The notes under the pieces are model-generated. The model searched no databases. It was not told the DNA's origin and worked only from the letters and a program-made list of their open reading frames with translations. Made by a program: the position numbers and the translations under genes. Below, piece after piece: positions 25,851-33,768 of a DNA stretch of 64,000 nucleotides (position 1 is the stretch's first letter; every line of letters starts with the position of its first letter). The DNA comes from an uncultured Parabacteroides sp. (GTDB taxonomy: Bacteria; Bacteroidota; Bacteroidia; Bacteroidales; Tannerellaceae): positions 78,305-142,304 of the forward strand of contig NZ_CAJJWO010000006.1 of the NCBI RefSeq assembly GCF_905196875.1, written 5' to 3'.

Positions 25851-26708
25851 ATGAAGATGAAACAACCGGAATTAGGTAAGTACATTGCAGGGCTTCGGGA
25901 AACAAAAGGGTTAACCCAGGAAGAGTTGGTCAGTAAATGTAATATTAGTGTCCGAACTTTGCAACGTATCGAGTCAGGGAAAGTGGTACCAAGAAGTTAT
26001 ACATTGAGGCTAATTGCTACTGCGTTGGATTGTGACTTGTTAGCTGTTCCGGAGGTTCAGGAAATTGGTAAAACTGAACTCCCGGTTCATTTGTCATTCA
26101 AATCTGTTTTGAAAGATTTGTTTAACTTAAAAGTACACAGAATGGCAAAATTATCAGTTTTAACAACGGCATGTCTGGCTATAGGTTTTAGTTTGTATAC
26201 AGTCGGCACCAAATGTAACGCACAGCAAATGATGAAAATGAATTTTGTAACAGACAATACCGGAGGATTTGAGGTACAGCTTCCCCGTGGACTTCCCGGT
26301 TATGGAAGTTGTATAAATAATGATACCGTTTTTATCAGGGCTGGGAAAGACTTGATCAGAGAGCATAAAGGATCTTTGTTTCTGAATAATGATTTTGTTG
26401 GCCATATACAGGAAAGCGATACGATAATATTTAAAAAGGGAAACCTGTTTACTAAAAAGTCGCTTATTATTAAGCCATATAGAATGAAAACATCTTTGAT
26501 ATACAAAGATATTGTTTTCGTAACCCCTCAATCCATCAGCGGGTTTACAGATGATAGTGGAGATACTTTCCAATCGGGGCCTTACACCTTCAAAGAAAGG
26601 GATAATCGAATATACCTGAACGATGTTTATCAGGGGGATGCTTTTGCTGGTGATACTGTTGTTTTATCCAGATTGGGTAAATTGGAGATTAGGCGAAATG
26701 CTTGGTAG
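25851..26708 (+). CDS. XRE-family helix-turn-helix protein with membrane anchor and exported C-terminal domain
   Basis: A 285-aa protein. Residues 5-65 are a complete XRE DNA-binding domain (LGKYIAGLRETKGLTQEELVSKCNISVRTLQRIESGKVVP). After a linker, residues about 100-120 form one membrane helix (MAKLSVLTTACLAIGFSLYTVG). The remaining 160 residues are beta-rich with two short repeats (GFEVQLPRGLPGYGSCINNDTVFIR; GPYTFKERDNRIYLNDVY) and would lie outside the membrane. This is the layout of a one-component membrane sensor that binds DNA in the cytoplasm. The ligand is unknown. Two ATGs (25851, 25857) are possible starts. Its neighbour is a broken LytTR gene on the other strand. Confidence 0.75.
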   Translation: MKMKQPELGKYIAGLRETKGLTQEELVSKCNISVRTLQRIESGKVVPRSYTLRLIATALDCDLLAVPEVQEIGKTELPVHLSFKSVLKDLFNLKVHRMAKLSVLTTACLAIGFSLYTVGTKCNAQQMMKMNFVTDNTGGFEVQLPRGLPGYGSCINNDTVFIRAGKDLIREHKGSLFLNNDFVGHIQESDTIIFKKGNLFTKKSLIIKPYRMKTSLIYKDIVFVTPQSISGFTDDSGDTFQSGPYTFKERDNRIYLNDVYQGDAFAGDTVVLSRLGKLEIRRNAW

Positions 26709-26723
26709 ATTTTATAGACCAAG

Positions 26724-27126
26724 TCATTTCGTAATCAACTGATTATTGATAATCGCTTTATACACCTCTTCCCGCATAGGGCGGAATACCGGAATTTTAT
26801 GTTCTCCGATAACTAACTGATTGCCTTCGATAGCCTGTATGTGGGAAAGGTTTACTATGAATGAACGGTGCACCTGCATAAAGGAAGTTGCAGGGAGTGT
26901 GTCGAGTAATGAAGAGTATTTCTTTGAGATAGATTTTCTTTAGCAGTTTCTCTGTTTTTATAAAGATATATATATCTTCCTCTTTTTTCGATTCGGATTC
27001 TATCATTGTATGCACTTTGTTGACAGCTGTCACTTTACCGGAAACTTTAATTTCGGTTTGCTGTGCATATAAAGGGTAAGTCAGTAAACATAGAAGCAGT
27101 ATCCGAATGATCTTTCTCGTTTTCAT
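26724..27126 (-). pseudogene. Broken LytTR-type DNA-binding protein gene with N-terminal hydrophobic segment
   Basis: From ATG 27126 the frame encodes a hydrophobic N-terminus (RKIIRILLLCLLTYPLYAQQ) and the first strands of a LytTR domain (EEDIYIFIKTEKLLKKIYLKE). At that point the frame is lost. One base over, the sequence continues as the rest of the LytTR domain: KKYSSLLDTLPATSFMQVHR, then SFIVNLSHIQAIEGNQLVIG, to a stop at 26724-26726. The central strands normally found between the two parts are missing, so a deletion plus frameshift explains the locus better than one base error. LytTR proteins are transcription regulators. A short product ending in the wrong frame could still be made. Confidence 0.75.
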
Positions 27127-27271
27127 ATCTTTTTCGTTTAATAATTTCTCGGTAAAGCTATGAGGTGGGGAAGCGGGTTTCAAATAAGATTGACGAATTG
27201 TATGTTTTTTGAGGTAAATGGCAGAATCTGTATAAATTTACTACATTTACACTTTTGAAACGAATAAACAC

Positions 27272-28024
27272 ATGGATACTGATTTTATAAACTTAACAAC
27301 GGAGAACCTTGCAGATGAGCATTTGTGCTGCATTATCCGTACTAAAAAGCCCCATCCCGGTGTTGAGGCAAAGCGGCAATGGCTTTCTGAGCGGCTGAAT
27401 GAAGGGCATGTTTTTAGGAAATTAAAAGCAAAGGCTACGGTTTTTATCGAGTATGCCCCTTTGGAAACAGCCTGGGTTCCCATAACCGGTGATAACTATT
27501 ATTACCTCTATTGTTTATGGACTCTGGGTAGTTACAAAGGAAAAGGGTATGGGAAATCACTGATGGAGTATTGTATAGCCGATGCCAAAGAGAAGGGTAA
27601 ATCCGGTATCTGTATGCTCGGAGCAAAAAAACAAAAATCCTGGCTTTCTGACCAGTCGTTTGCAAAGAAGTTCGGTTTTGAGGTTGTAGATGTGACCGAT
27701 AGTGGATATGAATTGCTTGCGCTTTCTTTTGACGGAACCAAGCCGGTGTTTGCGCAGAATGCCAGGAAAGAAGTGATTGAAAGCGAAGAGCTGACAATTT
27801 ATTATGATATGCAATGTCCTTATATCGATCAAAAAATCGGGATTATCAGACAACATTGTGAAATGAATGACGTTCCTGTATCTTTCATCCAGGTGGATAC
27901 GTTACAAAAAGCAAAGGAGCTGCCTTGTGTTTTCAACAATTGGGCGGTGTTTTATAAAGGACGTTTTGAGACGGTGAATTTATTACAGGATGTCGCCAGC
28001 TTAATGAGAATACTTAAGAAATAA
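27272..28024 (+). CDS. GNAT acetyltransferase with C-terminal YoaP-like domain
   Basis: A 250-aa cytoplasmic protein. The first part, to about residue 150, is a GNAT fold with the acetyl-CoA loop YKGKGYGKSLMEYC. From about 165 the sequence (ELTIYYDMQCPYIDQKIGII to NWAVFYKGRFETVNLL) matches the thioredoxin-like YoaP domain that often follows GNAT domains. The substrate is unknown; family members have been linked to small-molecule modification or detoxification. It is divergent from the LytTR remnant and seems monocistronic. Confidence 0.85.
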   Translation: MDTDFINLTTENLADEHLCCIIRTKKPHPGVEAKRQWLSERLNEGHVFRKLKAKATVFIEYAPLETAWVPITGDNYYYLYCLWTLGSYKGKGYGKSLMEYCIADAKEKGKSGICMLGAKKQKSWLSDQSFAKKFGFEVVDVTDSGYELLALSFDGTKPVFAQNARKEVIESEELTIYYDMQCPYIDQKIGIIRQHCEMNDVPVSFIQVDTLQKAKELPCVFNNWAVFYKGRFETVNLLQDVASLMRILKK

Positions 28025-28099
28025 AATTAGGATTATATATTGGAAAGAACGAAAAAATTCAAGGTGTAGCTCTGCTATAAAAATAAAATCTTATTTTTC

Positions 28100-28107
28100 T
28101 ACCTTTG
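28100..28107 (+). promoter_or_regulatory. -7 box before the Crp-family gene
   Basis: TACCTTTG at 28100-28107, 28 bp before ATG 28136. No good -33 motif at the expected spacing. Confidence 0.5.
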
Positions 28108-28135
28108 CGCTATATATTAGGCAGTTATATATACT

Positions 28136-28699
28136 ATGGACAGAATCATTAGCTCAATAAAGCAAACTTTCAATGTTAGTGAAAATGCTATCGAAAAGTT
28201 AACCTCTTGTTTGCACCCTATCAACATATCGAAAAAGACAATACTGATTGCTCCTGATAAAAAAGACACGAATGTCTATTTCATTGAAAAAGGTATCGCT
28301 CGCGCATATAATCTGGTTGAAGGCAAGGAGGTAACTTCCTGGTTTAGCAAAGAGGGTGATCTAATCTATTCGACAAATAGCTTTTACGGTAAAACTCCAG
28401 GGTACGAAAACGAAGCGGTACAAGTGCTTGAAAACTCCCTGTTCTACTATATTCCGATAGCGAAACTCGAAAATCTGTGTTCAAGTGATGCCGACATTGC
28501 AAATTGGTTGCGCATATTGCACCAAAAAGCGTTTGTCGAGATGGAGAGAAGGCTCATTTATCGCCTGTATATGTCGGCAGAGGAACGTTACAAAGATTTT
28601 GTGGAGAAAAATCCGGATCTGGTTCAGCGTGTCAATTTAGGCTACATCGCTTCTTATCTTGGAATGTCACATGTCACATTGTGTGCATTAAGGAAATGA
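28136..28699 (+). CDS. Crp/Fnr-family transcriptional regulator
   Basis: A 187-aa one-component regulator. Residues 1-125 are a cyclic-nucleotide-binding-type beta-roll (ILIAPDKKDTNVYFIEKGIARAYNLVEGKEVTSWF) without the cysteines of an Fnr iron-sulfur cluster. The C-terminal helix-turn-helix (RVNLGYIASYLGMSHVTLCALRK) ends directly at the stop codon and is slightly shorter than usual. Homologues often sit next to the small-molecule or membrane genes they control. The next gene is an acyltransferase with its own promoter. Confidence 0.88.
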   Translation: MDRIISSIKQTFNVSENAIEKLTSCLHPINISKKTILIAPDKKDTNVYFIEKGIARAYNLVEGKEVTSWFSKEGDLIYSTNSFYGKTPGYENEAVQVLENSLFYYIPIAKLENLCSSDADIANWLRILHQKAFVEMERRLIYRLYMSAEERYKDFVEKNPDLVQRVNLGYIASYLGMSHVTLCALRK

Positions 28700-28745
28700 A
28701 TACGTTTTCTTTAAGTAGTTAAAAAAGTCGCGAAAGGCAATTTTG

Positions 28746-28753
28746 TACCTTTG
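28746..28753 (+). promoter_or_regulatory. -7 box before the acyltransferase gene
   Basis: TACCTTTG at 28746-28753, 28 bp before ATG 28782; it excludes the in-frame TTG at 28743 as start. Confidence 0.6.
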
Positions 28754-28781
28754 TGGATATTTTCACATAAGTAACAAAGAT

Positions 28782-29936
28782 ATGTCGCAAAAAACTCACT
28801 TAATCCAACCATCCAGAATCGTTTGGGTGGATGTTCTTCGATTTATCGCCATCTTTATGGTGATTTGCATTCACTGTTCCGACCCTTTTAATGTCTCAGC
28901 CGAAGCTCGTTCCAATCCTGAATTCAATTTTTGGGGTTCTCTTTACGGTTCATTTCTCCGCCCTTGTGTTCCGTTGTTTGTTATGATTACAGGGTTGTTG
29001 CTATTACCCGTGAATCTATCCATAGGTGACTTCTACAAAAAACGGCTTTTCAGAATTGCAGTGCCTTTTCTGATATGGTCTGTCTTGTACAACCTTTTCC
29101 CGTGGGTAACCGGTTTGTTGGGATTGTCACCGACGATTATCTCGGATGTATTTGCGTATGCTTCATCCGATGCCTCACAATCATTCAGCGACGCGATGAA
29201 AAACATTGCGCTCATTCCTTTCCAATTTAATGTCTACACCGTGCCGATGTGGTATTTGTATATGCTTATCGGGCTCTATCTGTATATGCCCTTCTTCTCG
29301 GCTTGGGTCGAGAAAGCGACTATTTCGCAAAAAAAGATATTCCTTTCCATTTGGGCGGTTACTCTCTTTATGCCTTATGCTTACACTTTCTTTTCGCACG
29401 AGCTATTCGGGCTTAGTGCGTGGAATACATTTGGGACATTCTACTACTTTGCAGGATTTAACGGCTATTTGCTGCTAGGGTATTATCTGGCAAAAGACGT
29501 GAAGCCATGGAGCTGGAGTAAAACAATTGCGGTTGCGCTCCCCTTGTTTGCCATAGGTTATGTAGTCACCTATATCGGCTTCAAATTTATGACTGCGAAT
29601 CCCGACTGTACGGAGCAGGAGATGGAGCTTTTCTTTTTGTATTGTTCTCCTAATGTGGTACTGATGACTGTTGCGCTGTTTCTGTTGGTTCGTCAAGTGA
29701 AATTCAGCTCCGCAAAATATGTAGCCCTATTTGCGAATATCACCAAATGCGGACTCGGAATTTATTTGGTACATTATTTTGTTGTCGGGCTTGGTTATGC
29801 TATTGCCAATGCGTTATCCATACCCGTTTCGATAAAGATACCGGTAACGGCAGTCATGGTATTTGCTATATCGTGGGCGTTTGTCGCACTTTTCTACCGA
29901 CTGATTCCCAAGGCTTCAAAATGGATATTCGGATAA
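28782..29936 (+). CDS. Acyltransferase family 3 integral membrane protein
   Basis: A 384-aa inner-membrane protein with about ten hydrophobic helices. It starts with the family signature RIVWVDVLRFIAIFMVICIH (Arg in helix 1 region and catalytic-type His) and includes RPCVPLFVMITGLLLLPV and MWYLYMLIGLYLYMPF. Acyltransferase-3 proteins move acetyl or other acyl groups from the cytoplasm onto exported glycans or lipids (O-antigen, peptidoglycan, capsule). No glycan synthesis genes are adjacent, so its target is unknown. Confidence 0.88.
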   Translation: MSQKTHLIQPSRIVWVDVLRFIAIFMVICIHCSDPFNVSAEARSNPEFNFWGSLYGSFLRPCVPLFVMITGLLLLPVNLSIGDFYKKRLFRIAVPFLIWSVLYNLFPWVTGLLGLSPTIISDVFAYASSDASQSFSDAMKNIALIPFQFNVYTVPMWYLYMLIGLYLYMPFFSAWVEKATISQKKIFLSIWAVTLFMPYAYTFFSHELFGLSAWNTFGTFYYFAGFNGYLLLGYYLAKDVKPWSWSKTIAVALPLFAIGYVVTYIGFKFMTANPDCTEQEMELFFLYCSPNVVLMTVALFLLVRQVKFSSAKYVALFANITKCGLGIYLVHYFVVGLGYAIANALSIPVSIKIPVTAVMVFAISWAFVALFYRLIPKASKWIFG

Positions 29937-29969
29937 AAAAGAAACAGTGCCAGAATTTACTGTCTTTTT
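29936..29969 (+). terminator. Probable terminator after the acyltransferase gene
   Basis: acagt (29944-29948) pairs with actgt (29959-29963); an A-rich left flank faces the run of Ts at 29965-29969, lengthening the helix. Confidence 0.55.
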
Positions 29970-30066
29970 AAATAATCCAAAAACATCAACACATAACACA
30001 CCTATAGTAAGATACATCAAGTTCAACAATGTGAAATATCATTATATCTATATGGAATACAATCTC

Positions 30067-30906
30067 CTATTTTCCTACGTTTTTATAAGCAGAAGGGTTA
30101 ATACCTTCATGCCTTTTAAAAAATTTGGATAAATGGCTTACATCTGTAAAACCAAATTCATCCGCTATTTCTTTTAACTTGATTTCTCCGGTTTCTAATC
30201 TGCGCTTGATGAGTTGTAATTGCATCTTTTCGATATATTCTCTATAACTTATCTCGAAATTCCGCTTGAAATAAGTACTGAAATAAGATGGCGAAATATT
30301 ACAATTCTTAGCAATCATATTGATGGAAATACAGTCACGATTAGATATATTCTCTTGAATGTATGCTGCTATATGAGCATTAGTTGGAGTTTTCTTCTTT
30401 AATTCAATATTTCGGTTCTCAATGTATTCTTTTATCATTCCGAAAATGGAAAGAATATGATAATACACAATAGACGAACGAAGTACGTTAATCGTTGAAT
30501 TATATAGGATAATATTCTCAAAAATGTTCTTCAATATAGTCTGGCAAGGTTCACTCACCGTTATCTTGTCCTCTTTCAGCCATTGAATTTCCATGATGGA
30601 AGTTGGAGTTATTTCTCGTGAAAAGGACTTATAGGAGCGGTTATAAGTCTCAAAATAGCTTGAAGTAAATTTAATATAGGTAAAGCGCGTTACAGTTTTT
30701 ACTGTGAAATAGTGGCGGTCACCGGGTGCAAGCAGAAATAAATCCCCTTTTTCATATGGAATTGTAACTTCATTAAAGACATGCCCCCCACACCCATAAT
30801 GAATATAGATGATTTCAAAATGGTCTTGGGCATGTAATTCGCAAGAATATTCTTCCTCAATTACATCTATAATCTTTAATGATTCAAACTGGCTGCACTT
30901 TCTCAT
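30067..30906 (-). CDS. AraC-family transcriptional regulator
   Basis: A 279-aa regulator. The N-terminal half is a cupin-type sensing domain (DHFEIIYIHYGCGGHVFNEV, YEKGDLFLLAPGDRHYF), the C-terminal 100 residues carry two helix-turn-helix motifs (ISINMIAKNCNISPSYFSTYFKRNF and KLKEIADEFGFTDVSHLSKFFKRHEG). The start at 30906 is chosen because a TATATTTG box (30918-30911) lies directly before it; the longer in-frame start at 30942 would include the promoter. It is divergent from the flavin reductase operon and shares with it a 95-bp region containing a perfect palindrome, so it probably controls that operon. Confidence 0.92.
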   Translation of the reverse strand: MRKCSQFESLKIIDVIEEEYSCELHAQDHFEIIYIHYGCGGHVFNEVTIPYEKGDLFLLAPGDRHYFTVKTVTRFTYIKFTSSYFETYNRSYKSFSREITPTSIMEIQWLKEDKITVSEPCQTILKNIFENIILYNSTINVLRSSIVYYHILSIFGMIKEYIENRNIELKKKTPTNAHIAAYIQENISNRDCISINMIAKNCNISPSYFSTYFKRNFEISYREYIEKMQLQLIKRRLETGEIKLKEIADEFGFTDVSHLSKFFKRHEGINPSAYKNVGK

Positions 30907-31001
30907 AGCGCAAATATACAAAATAATGCAATTAAAATACAAGTATTTTAATCCTATTTCCGTCTACCTTTGCAAAATAATCATTAACTAAATAACAGAA
31001 A
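30907..31001. promoter_or_regulatory. Divergent promoter region with a perfect palindrome
   Basis: Minus-strand TATATTTG at 30918-30911 serves the AraC gene; plus-strand TACCTTTG at 30965-30972 serves the flavin reductase operon. Between them attaaaatac (30931-30940), aa, gtattttaat (30943-30952) is a perfect palindrome that covers the -33 position of both promoters. Confidence 0.75.
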
Positions 31002-31655
31002 ATGAAAAAGATAGCATTATTTTCAATGATTTTAGGTACATTTTTAATTACTTCATGTATGGAAAGCAGTAAAAAATCAGACAAAGTAGTCTTCACACAG
31101 AATGAAGATAGCACGAGTACCACAGGTTGGCAATCTCGTTATGACCGGATGGAAGCAACCGACCTTCCTGATAACGTAATAGACTTAATAGGTAAGCAAT
31201 GGATGCTGGTGACAGCAGGGAATAAAAGTTCTTATAACACAATGACAGCATCGTGGGGAGCGATTGGCGATATGTGGAGCAGACCATCTACTTTTATTGT
31301 AGTCCGTGATTCAAGGCATACTTATCAATTTTTGCAACGAGAAGAAAGTTTTACACTAAGTTTTTTTACAGAAGAATATCGGGGAGCACTTAGAATTTGT
31401 GGAACAAAATCGGGACGAGATACTGATAAAGTGTCAGAAGCGGGGTTGACCCCATTGGAAACCCCTTCCGGACTAATGAGTTTTGAAGAGGCTCGAATGA
31501 TTATAGAATGTAAGAAAATGTTCGTTCAAGAGATGGACTATACAAATTTGACTCAACCTTATAAAGAGAAAATTATGGAAGAATCTTATAACAACGAGCC
31601 TTCTAAACACCAACTCTTTATTTCAGAAATAACCAGTATATGGATAAAGAAATAA
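31002..31655 (+). CDS. Lipoprotein with flavin reductase-like (FMN-binding split-barrel) domain
   Basis: A 217-aa protein beginning with a clear lipoprotein signal (KKIALFSMILGTFLITSC, Cys19). The rest resembles the flavin reductase-like split barrel: DLIGKQWMLVTAGNKSSYNT, MTASWGAIGDMWSRPSTFIV, TYQFLQREESFTLSFFTEEY. Family members bind FMN and move electrons between NAD(P)H, flavin and metals, usually in the cytoplasm; here the signal peptide predicts an envelope location. The promoter 30 bp upstream supports the signal-containing start. It overlaps the following PepSY-type membrane gene by 16 bp, showing tight coupling. Confidence 0.8.
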   Translation: MKKIALFSMILGTFLITSCMESSKKSDKVVFTQNEDSTSTTGWQSRYDRMEATDLPDNVIDLIGKQWMLVTAGNKSSYNTMTASWGAIGDMWSRPSTFIVVRDSRHTYQFLQREESFTLSFFTEEYRGALRICGTKSGRDTDKVSEAGLTPLETPSGLMSFEEARMIIECKKMFVQEMDYTNLTQPYKEKIMEESYNNEPSKHQLFISEITSIWIKK

Positions 31656-32227
31656 AAAATAAATTAGTTACACGTAATTCGTTCCGACGGTATTGCAGGA
31701 CGGTTCATTTTCATCTATCTTTTTTCTTTATGGGAGTGATTCTTATTTATGCAGTATCCGGCATAACGATGAATCATTTAAAGGATTTTAATCCGAAATA
31801 CTATATGACTGTAAACAATTATACGGTGAAGGGAACATTCCCTACCACCCATAAATTTAATAAAAATGAAATAATACAGTTGTTAAAAGAAGTAGGCGAG
31901 CAAGATAATTATATCAAACATTTTTATCCGAATAGCTCAACGGTGAAAGTTTTCTTGAAAAGTGGTTCATTCTATGTTCTTAATACTCAAACAGGAAATG
32001 TTGTTTATGAAGGAATAAAGAAAAGACCAGTTTTTTATCAACTCTCATTTCTCCATTATAACCCGGGAACATGGTGGACATATTTCTCAGACCTATCTGC
32101 GGTATGCCTTATATTGATATGTATAAGCGGTATTCTAATGAATAAAGGTAAACGAGGTTTGTTCGGAATAGGGGGAATTGAATTATTAGCAGGTATATTA
32201 ATCCCTGCACTGGCTTTAATTTTATAG
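31640..32227 (+). CDS. PepSY-associated transmembrane protein
   Basis: A 195-aa membrane protein with an N-terminal helix (HFHLSFFFMGVILIYAVSGI) preceded by two His, a periplasmic PepSY-like stretch of about 100 residues (NEIIQLLKEVGEQDNYIKHF), a second helix region (TWWTYFSDLSAVCLILICIS) with the PepSY_TM pattern LHYNPGTWW upstream, and a last C-terminal helix. Larger PepSY_TM proteins include ferric-siderophore and other envelope reductases whose His residues at helix ends hold haem. This shorter member may pass electrons across the membrane to the flavin lipoprotein. Role is inferred. Confidence 0.75.
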   Translation: MDKEIKNKLVTRNSFRRYCRTVHFHLSFFFMGVILIYAVSGITMNHLKDFNPKYYMTVNNYTVKGTFPTTHKFNKNEIIQLLKEVGEQDNYIKHFYPNSSTVKVFLKSGSFYVLNTQTGNVVYEGIKKRPVFYQLSFLHYNPGTWWTYFSDLSAVCLILICISGILMNKGKRGLFGIGGIELLAGILIPALALIL

Positions 32228-32244
32228 ATAAATTACATAATAAA

Positions 32245-33189
32245 ATGGATGCTAAATTTAAAGGTTCAATTTGTGGGATTATTGCAGCAATCAGCTATGG
32301 TACAAATCCACTTGGGGCATTATCTCTTTATGAAGCCGGAATAAACGCTAACTCTGTATTATTTTACCGCTTCTTACTTGCTACTTTTTTTCTCGGTGGG
32401 TTAATGTTTATACAAAATAAATCGTTCAGGGTTACACGAAAAGAATTAGGGATTTTGGCAGGGTTAGGGATTTTGTTTGCGGTATCTTCGCTGACCCTGT
32501 TTCTAAGTTTCCACTACATGGATGCAGGAATAGCGTCTACAATTCTGTTCGTATATCCTGTTATTGTAACTGTCATCATGGCTATTTTCTTTAAAGAAAA
32601 AACATCTTTAATTACGGTTATATCTATTCTTTTGGCTATTGGGGGCATAGGACTGTTATACAAAGGGAATAATGGTAGCGTGTTAAATGCAACGGGAGTA
32701 TCGCTTGTTATGCTATCCTCCCTTTCTTATGCACTTTATATAGTTGCTGTAAATAAATCCTCTTTAAGAATGTCATCTATAAAGTTAACGTTTTATGTTC
32801 TGCTATTTTGTACATTAACTATCATGGTTCAATCATTTTTTGACAGCAACAACCATTTACAGTTACTTACAACCTCTTCTATGTGGATGTTTGCTATAAT
32901 GCTTGCATTGGTTCCTACTGTTATATCCTTAGTATTTATGGTAATTGCAGTACGCCAAATAGGTTCAACACCTACTGCTGTCATGGGCGCATTGGAACCA
33001 CTCACTGCGGTGGTTATCGGTATTACTATATTCAAAGAAATATTCACTCTACGGTTGGCTGTTGGCATTATGATGATACTAATAGCTGTAATTCTAATAA
33101 TAATTGGTAAATCAATTCAGATTCGAACATTAACGGTCGCTATTACTTATATAGGACAAATACTCCATAAACCTTGGCAACCGAAATGA
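32245..33189 (+). CDS. EamA/DMT-superfamily transporter
   Basis: A 314-aa inner-membrane protein with ten predicted helices in two EamA repeats (first repeat from GSICGIIAAISYGTNPLGAL; second from ATGVSLVMLSSLSYALYIVA, ending TPTAVMGALEPLTAVVIGIT). DMT proteins export or import small metabolites; the superfamily includes riboflavin transporters of the RibN type. Placement 17 bp after the PepSY gene, in an operon with an envelope flavin protein, makes flavin transport an attractive but untested role. Confidence 0.85.
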   Translation: MDAKFKGSICGIIAAISYGTNPLGALSLYEAGINANSVLFYRFLLATFFLGGLMFIQNKSFRVTRKELGILAGLGILFAVSSLTLFLSFHYMDAGIASTILFVYPVIVTVIMAIFFKEKTSLITVISILLAIGGIGLLYKGNNGSVLNATGVSLVMLSSLSYALYIVAVNKSSLRMSSIKLTFYVLLFCTLTIMVQSFFDSNNHLQLLTTSSMWMFAIMLALVPTVISLVFMVIAVRQIGSTPTAVMGALEPLTAVVIGITIFKEIFTLRLAVGIMMILIAVILIIIGKSIQIRTLTVAITYIGQILHKPWQPK

Positions 33190-33231
33190 AATTATCTAAC
33201 TACTCTAAATTGCCATTTTTTGCCAAAGTGA

Positions 33232-33273
33232 GGAAAAAGAAAAAGCCCTGTAATTATTAAATTACAGAGCTTT
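33232..33273 (-). terminator. Terminator of the tRNA-Asp transcript (also faces the EamA gene)
   Basis: ctgtaat (33248-33254) pairs with attacag (33261-33267), extended by aaagc/gcttt outside a single mismatch. On the minus strand it is followed by a T-rich tail (33244-33233). Confidence 0.75.
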
Positions 33274-33297
33274 ACTATCTTTTGCTTCTTTCGAAAG

Positions 33298-33371
33298 CGG
33301 TCCGGACGGGACTCGAACCCGCGACCCCATGCGTGACAGGCATGTATTCTAACCAACTGAACTACCGAACC
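33298..33371 (-). tRNA. tRNA-Asp (GTC), second copy in transcript order
   Basis: A 74-nt cloverleaf on the minus strand: acceptor ggttcgg/ccggacc, D-arm gttcagttggttagaa, anticodon arm catgc-ctGTCac-gcatg, T-arm gcgggttcgagtcccgt. The anticodon GTC reads Asp codons. CCA is not encoded. It is identical to the copy at 33405-33478. Confidence 0.95.
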
Positions 33372-33404
33372 AAAACAAATAAAGGAAATTATAATTAAAA
33401 GAGG

Positions 33405-33478
33405 CGGTCCGGACGGGACTCGAACCCGCGACCCCATGCGTGACAGGCATGTATTCTAACCAACTGAACTACCGAACC
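33405..33478 (-). tRNA. tRNA-Asp (GTC), promoter-proximal copy
   Basis: Same 74-nt sequence and structure as the neighbour, 33 bp upstream of it on the minus strand. Both are read from the promoter at 33542-33512. Confidence 0.95.
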
Positions 33479-33511
33479 TCTTTTTAATATCAATCTCTCT
33501 CGATTGCGGTG

Positions 33512-33542
33512 CAAAGGTAAGTATTATTTTTAATCTTGCAAT
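33512..33542 (-). promoter_or_regulatory. Promoter of the tRNA-Asp pair
   Basis: On the minus strand: ATTG (33542-33539), 19 bp, TACCTTTG (33519-33512), ending 33 bp before the first tRNA. Confidence 0.8.
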
Positions 33543-33733
33543 ACTTCATGGGAAGAAAATATGCGTTTTTTTTAATCGTACCTGATATGCAGGAGATTAA
33601 GAATTGATTTTTTTTTAGCTGTTTTTAGAACGACCGGAGTTCTTCATAAGGCGATTTAAAACAGGTTTGTCACATTTACACTCTGTTTGGCAACTTTTCA
33701 TTAATCAAAGGGGAATATGTTATGATAATTTGT

Positions 33734-33741
33734 TACTTTTG
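33734..33741 (+). promoter_or_regulatory. -7 box of the his operon segment
   Basis: TACTTTTG at 33734-33741, 27 bp before hisH. No -33 match at the proper distance, and no leader peptide rich in His codons is visible. Confidence 0.55.
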
Positions 33742-33768
33742 CAACTCAATATAAAAACGGAATAAAAA

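Noticed and set aside
33193..33437. Minus-strand frame running through the tRNA-Asp genes
   Set aside because: It exists only because the two tRNA genes and spacer happen to lack stops; the DNA encodes tRNAs.
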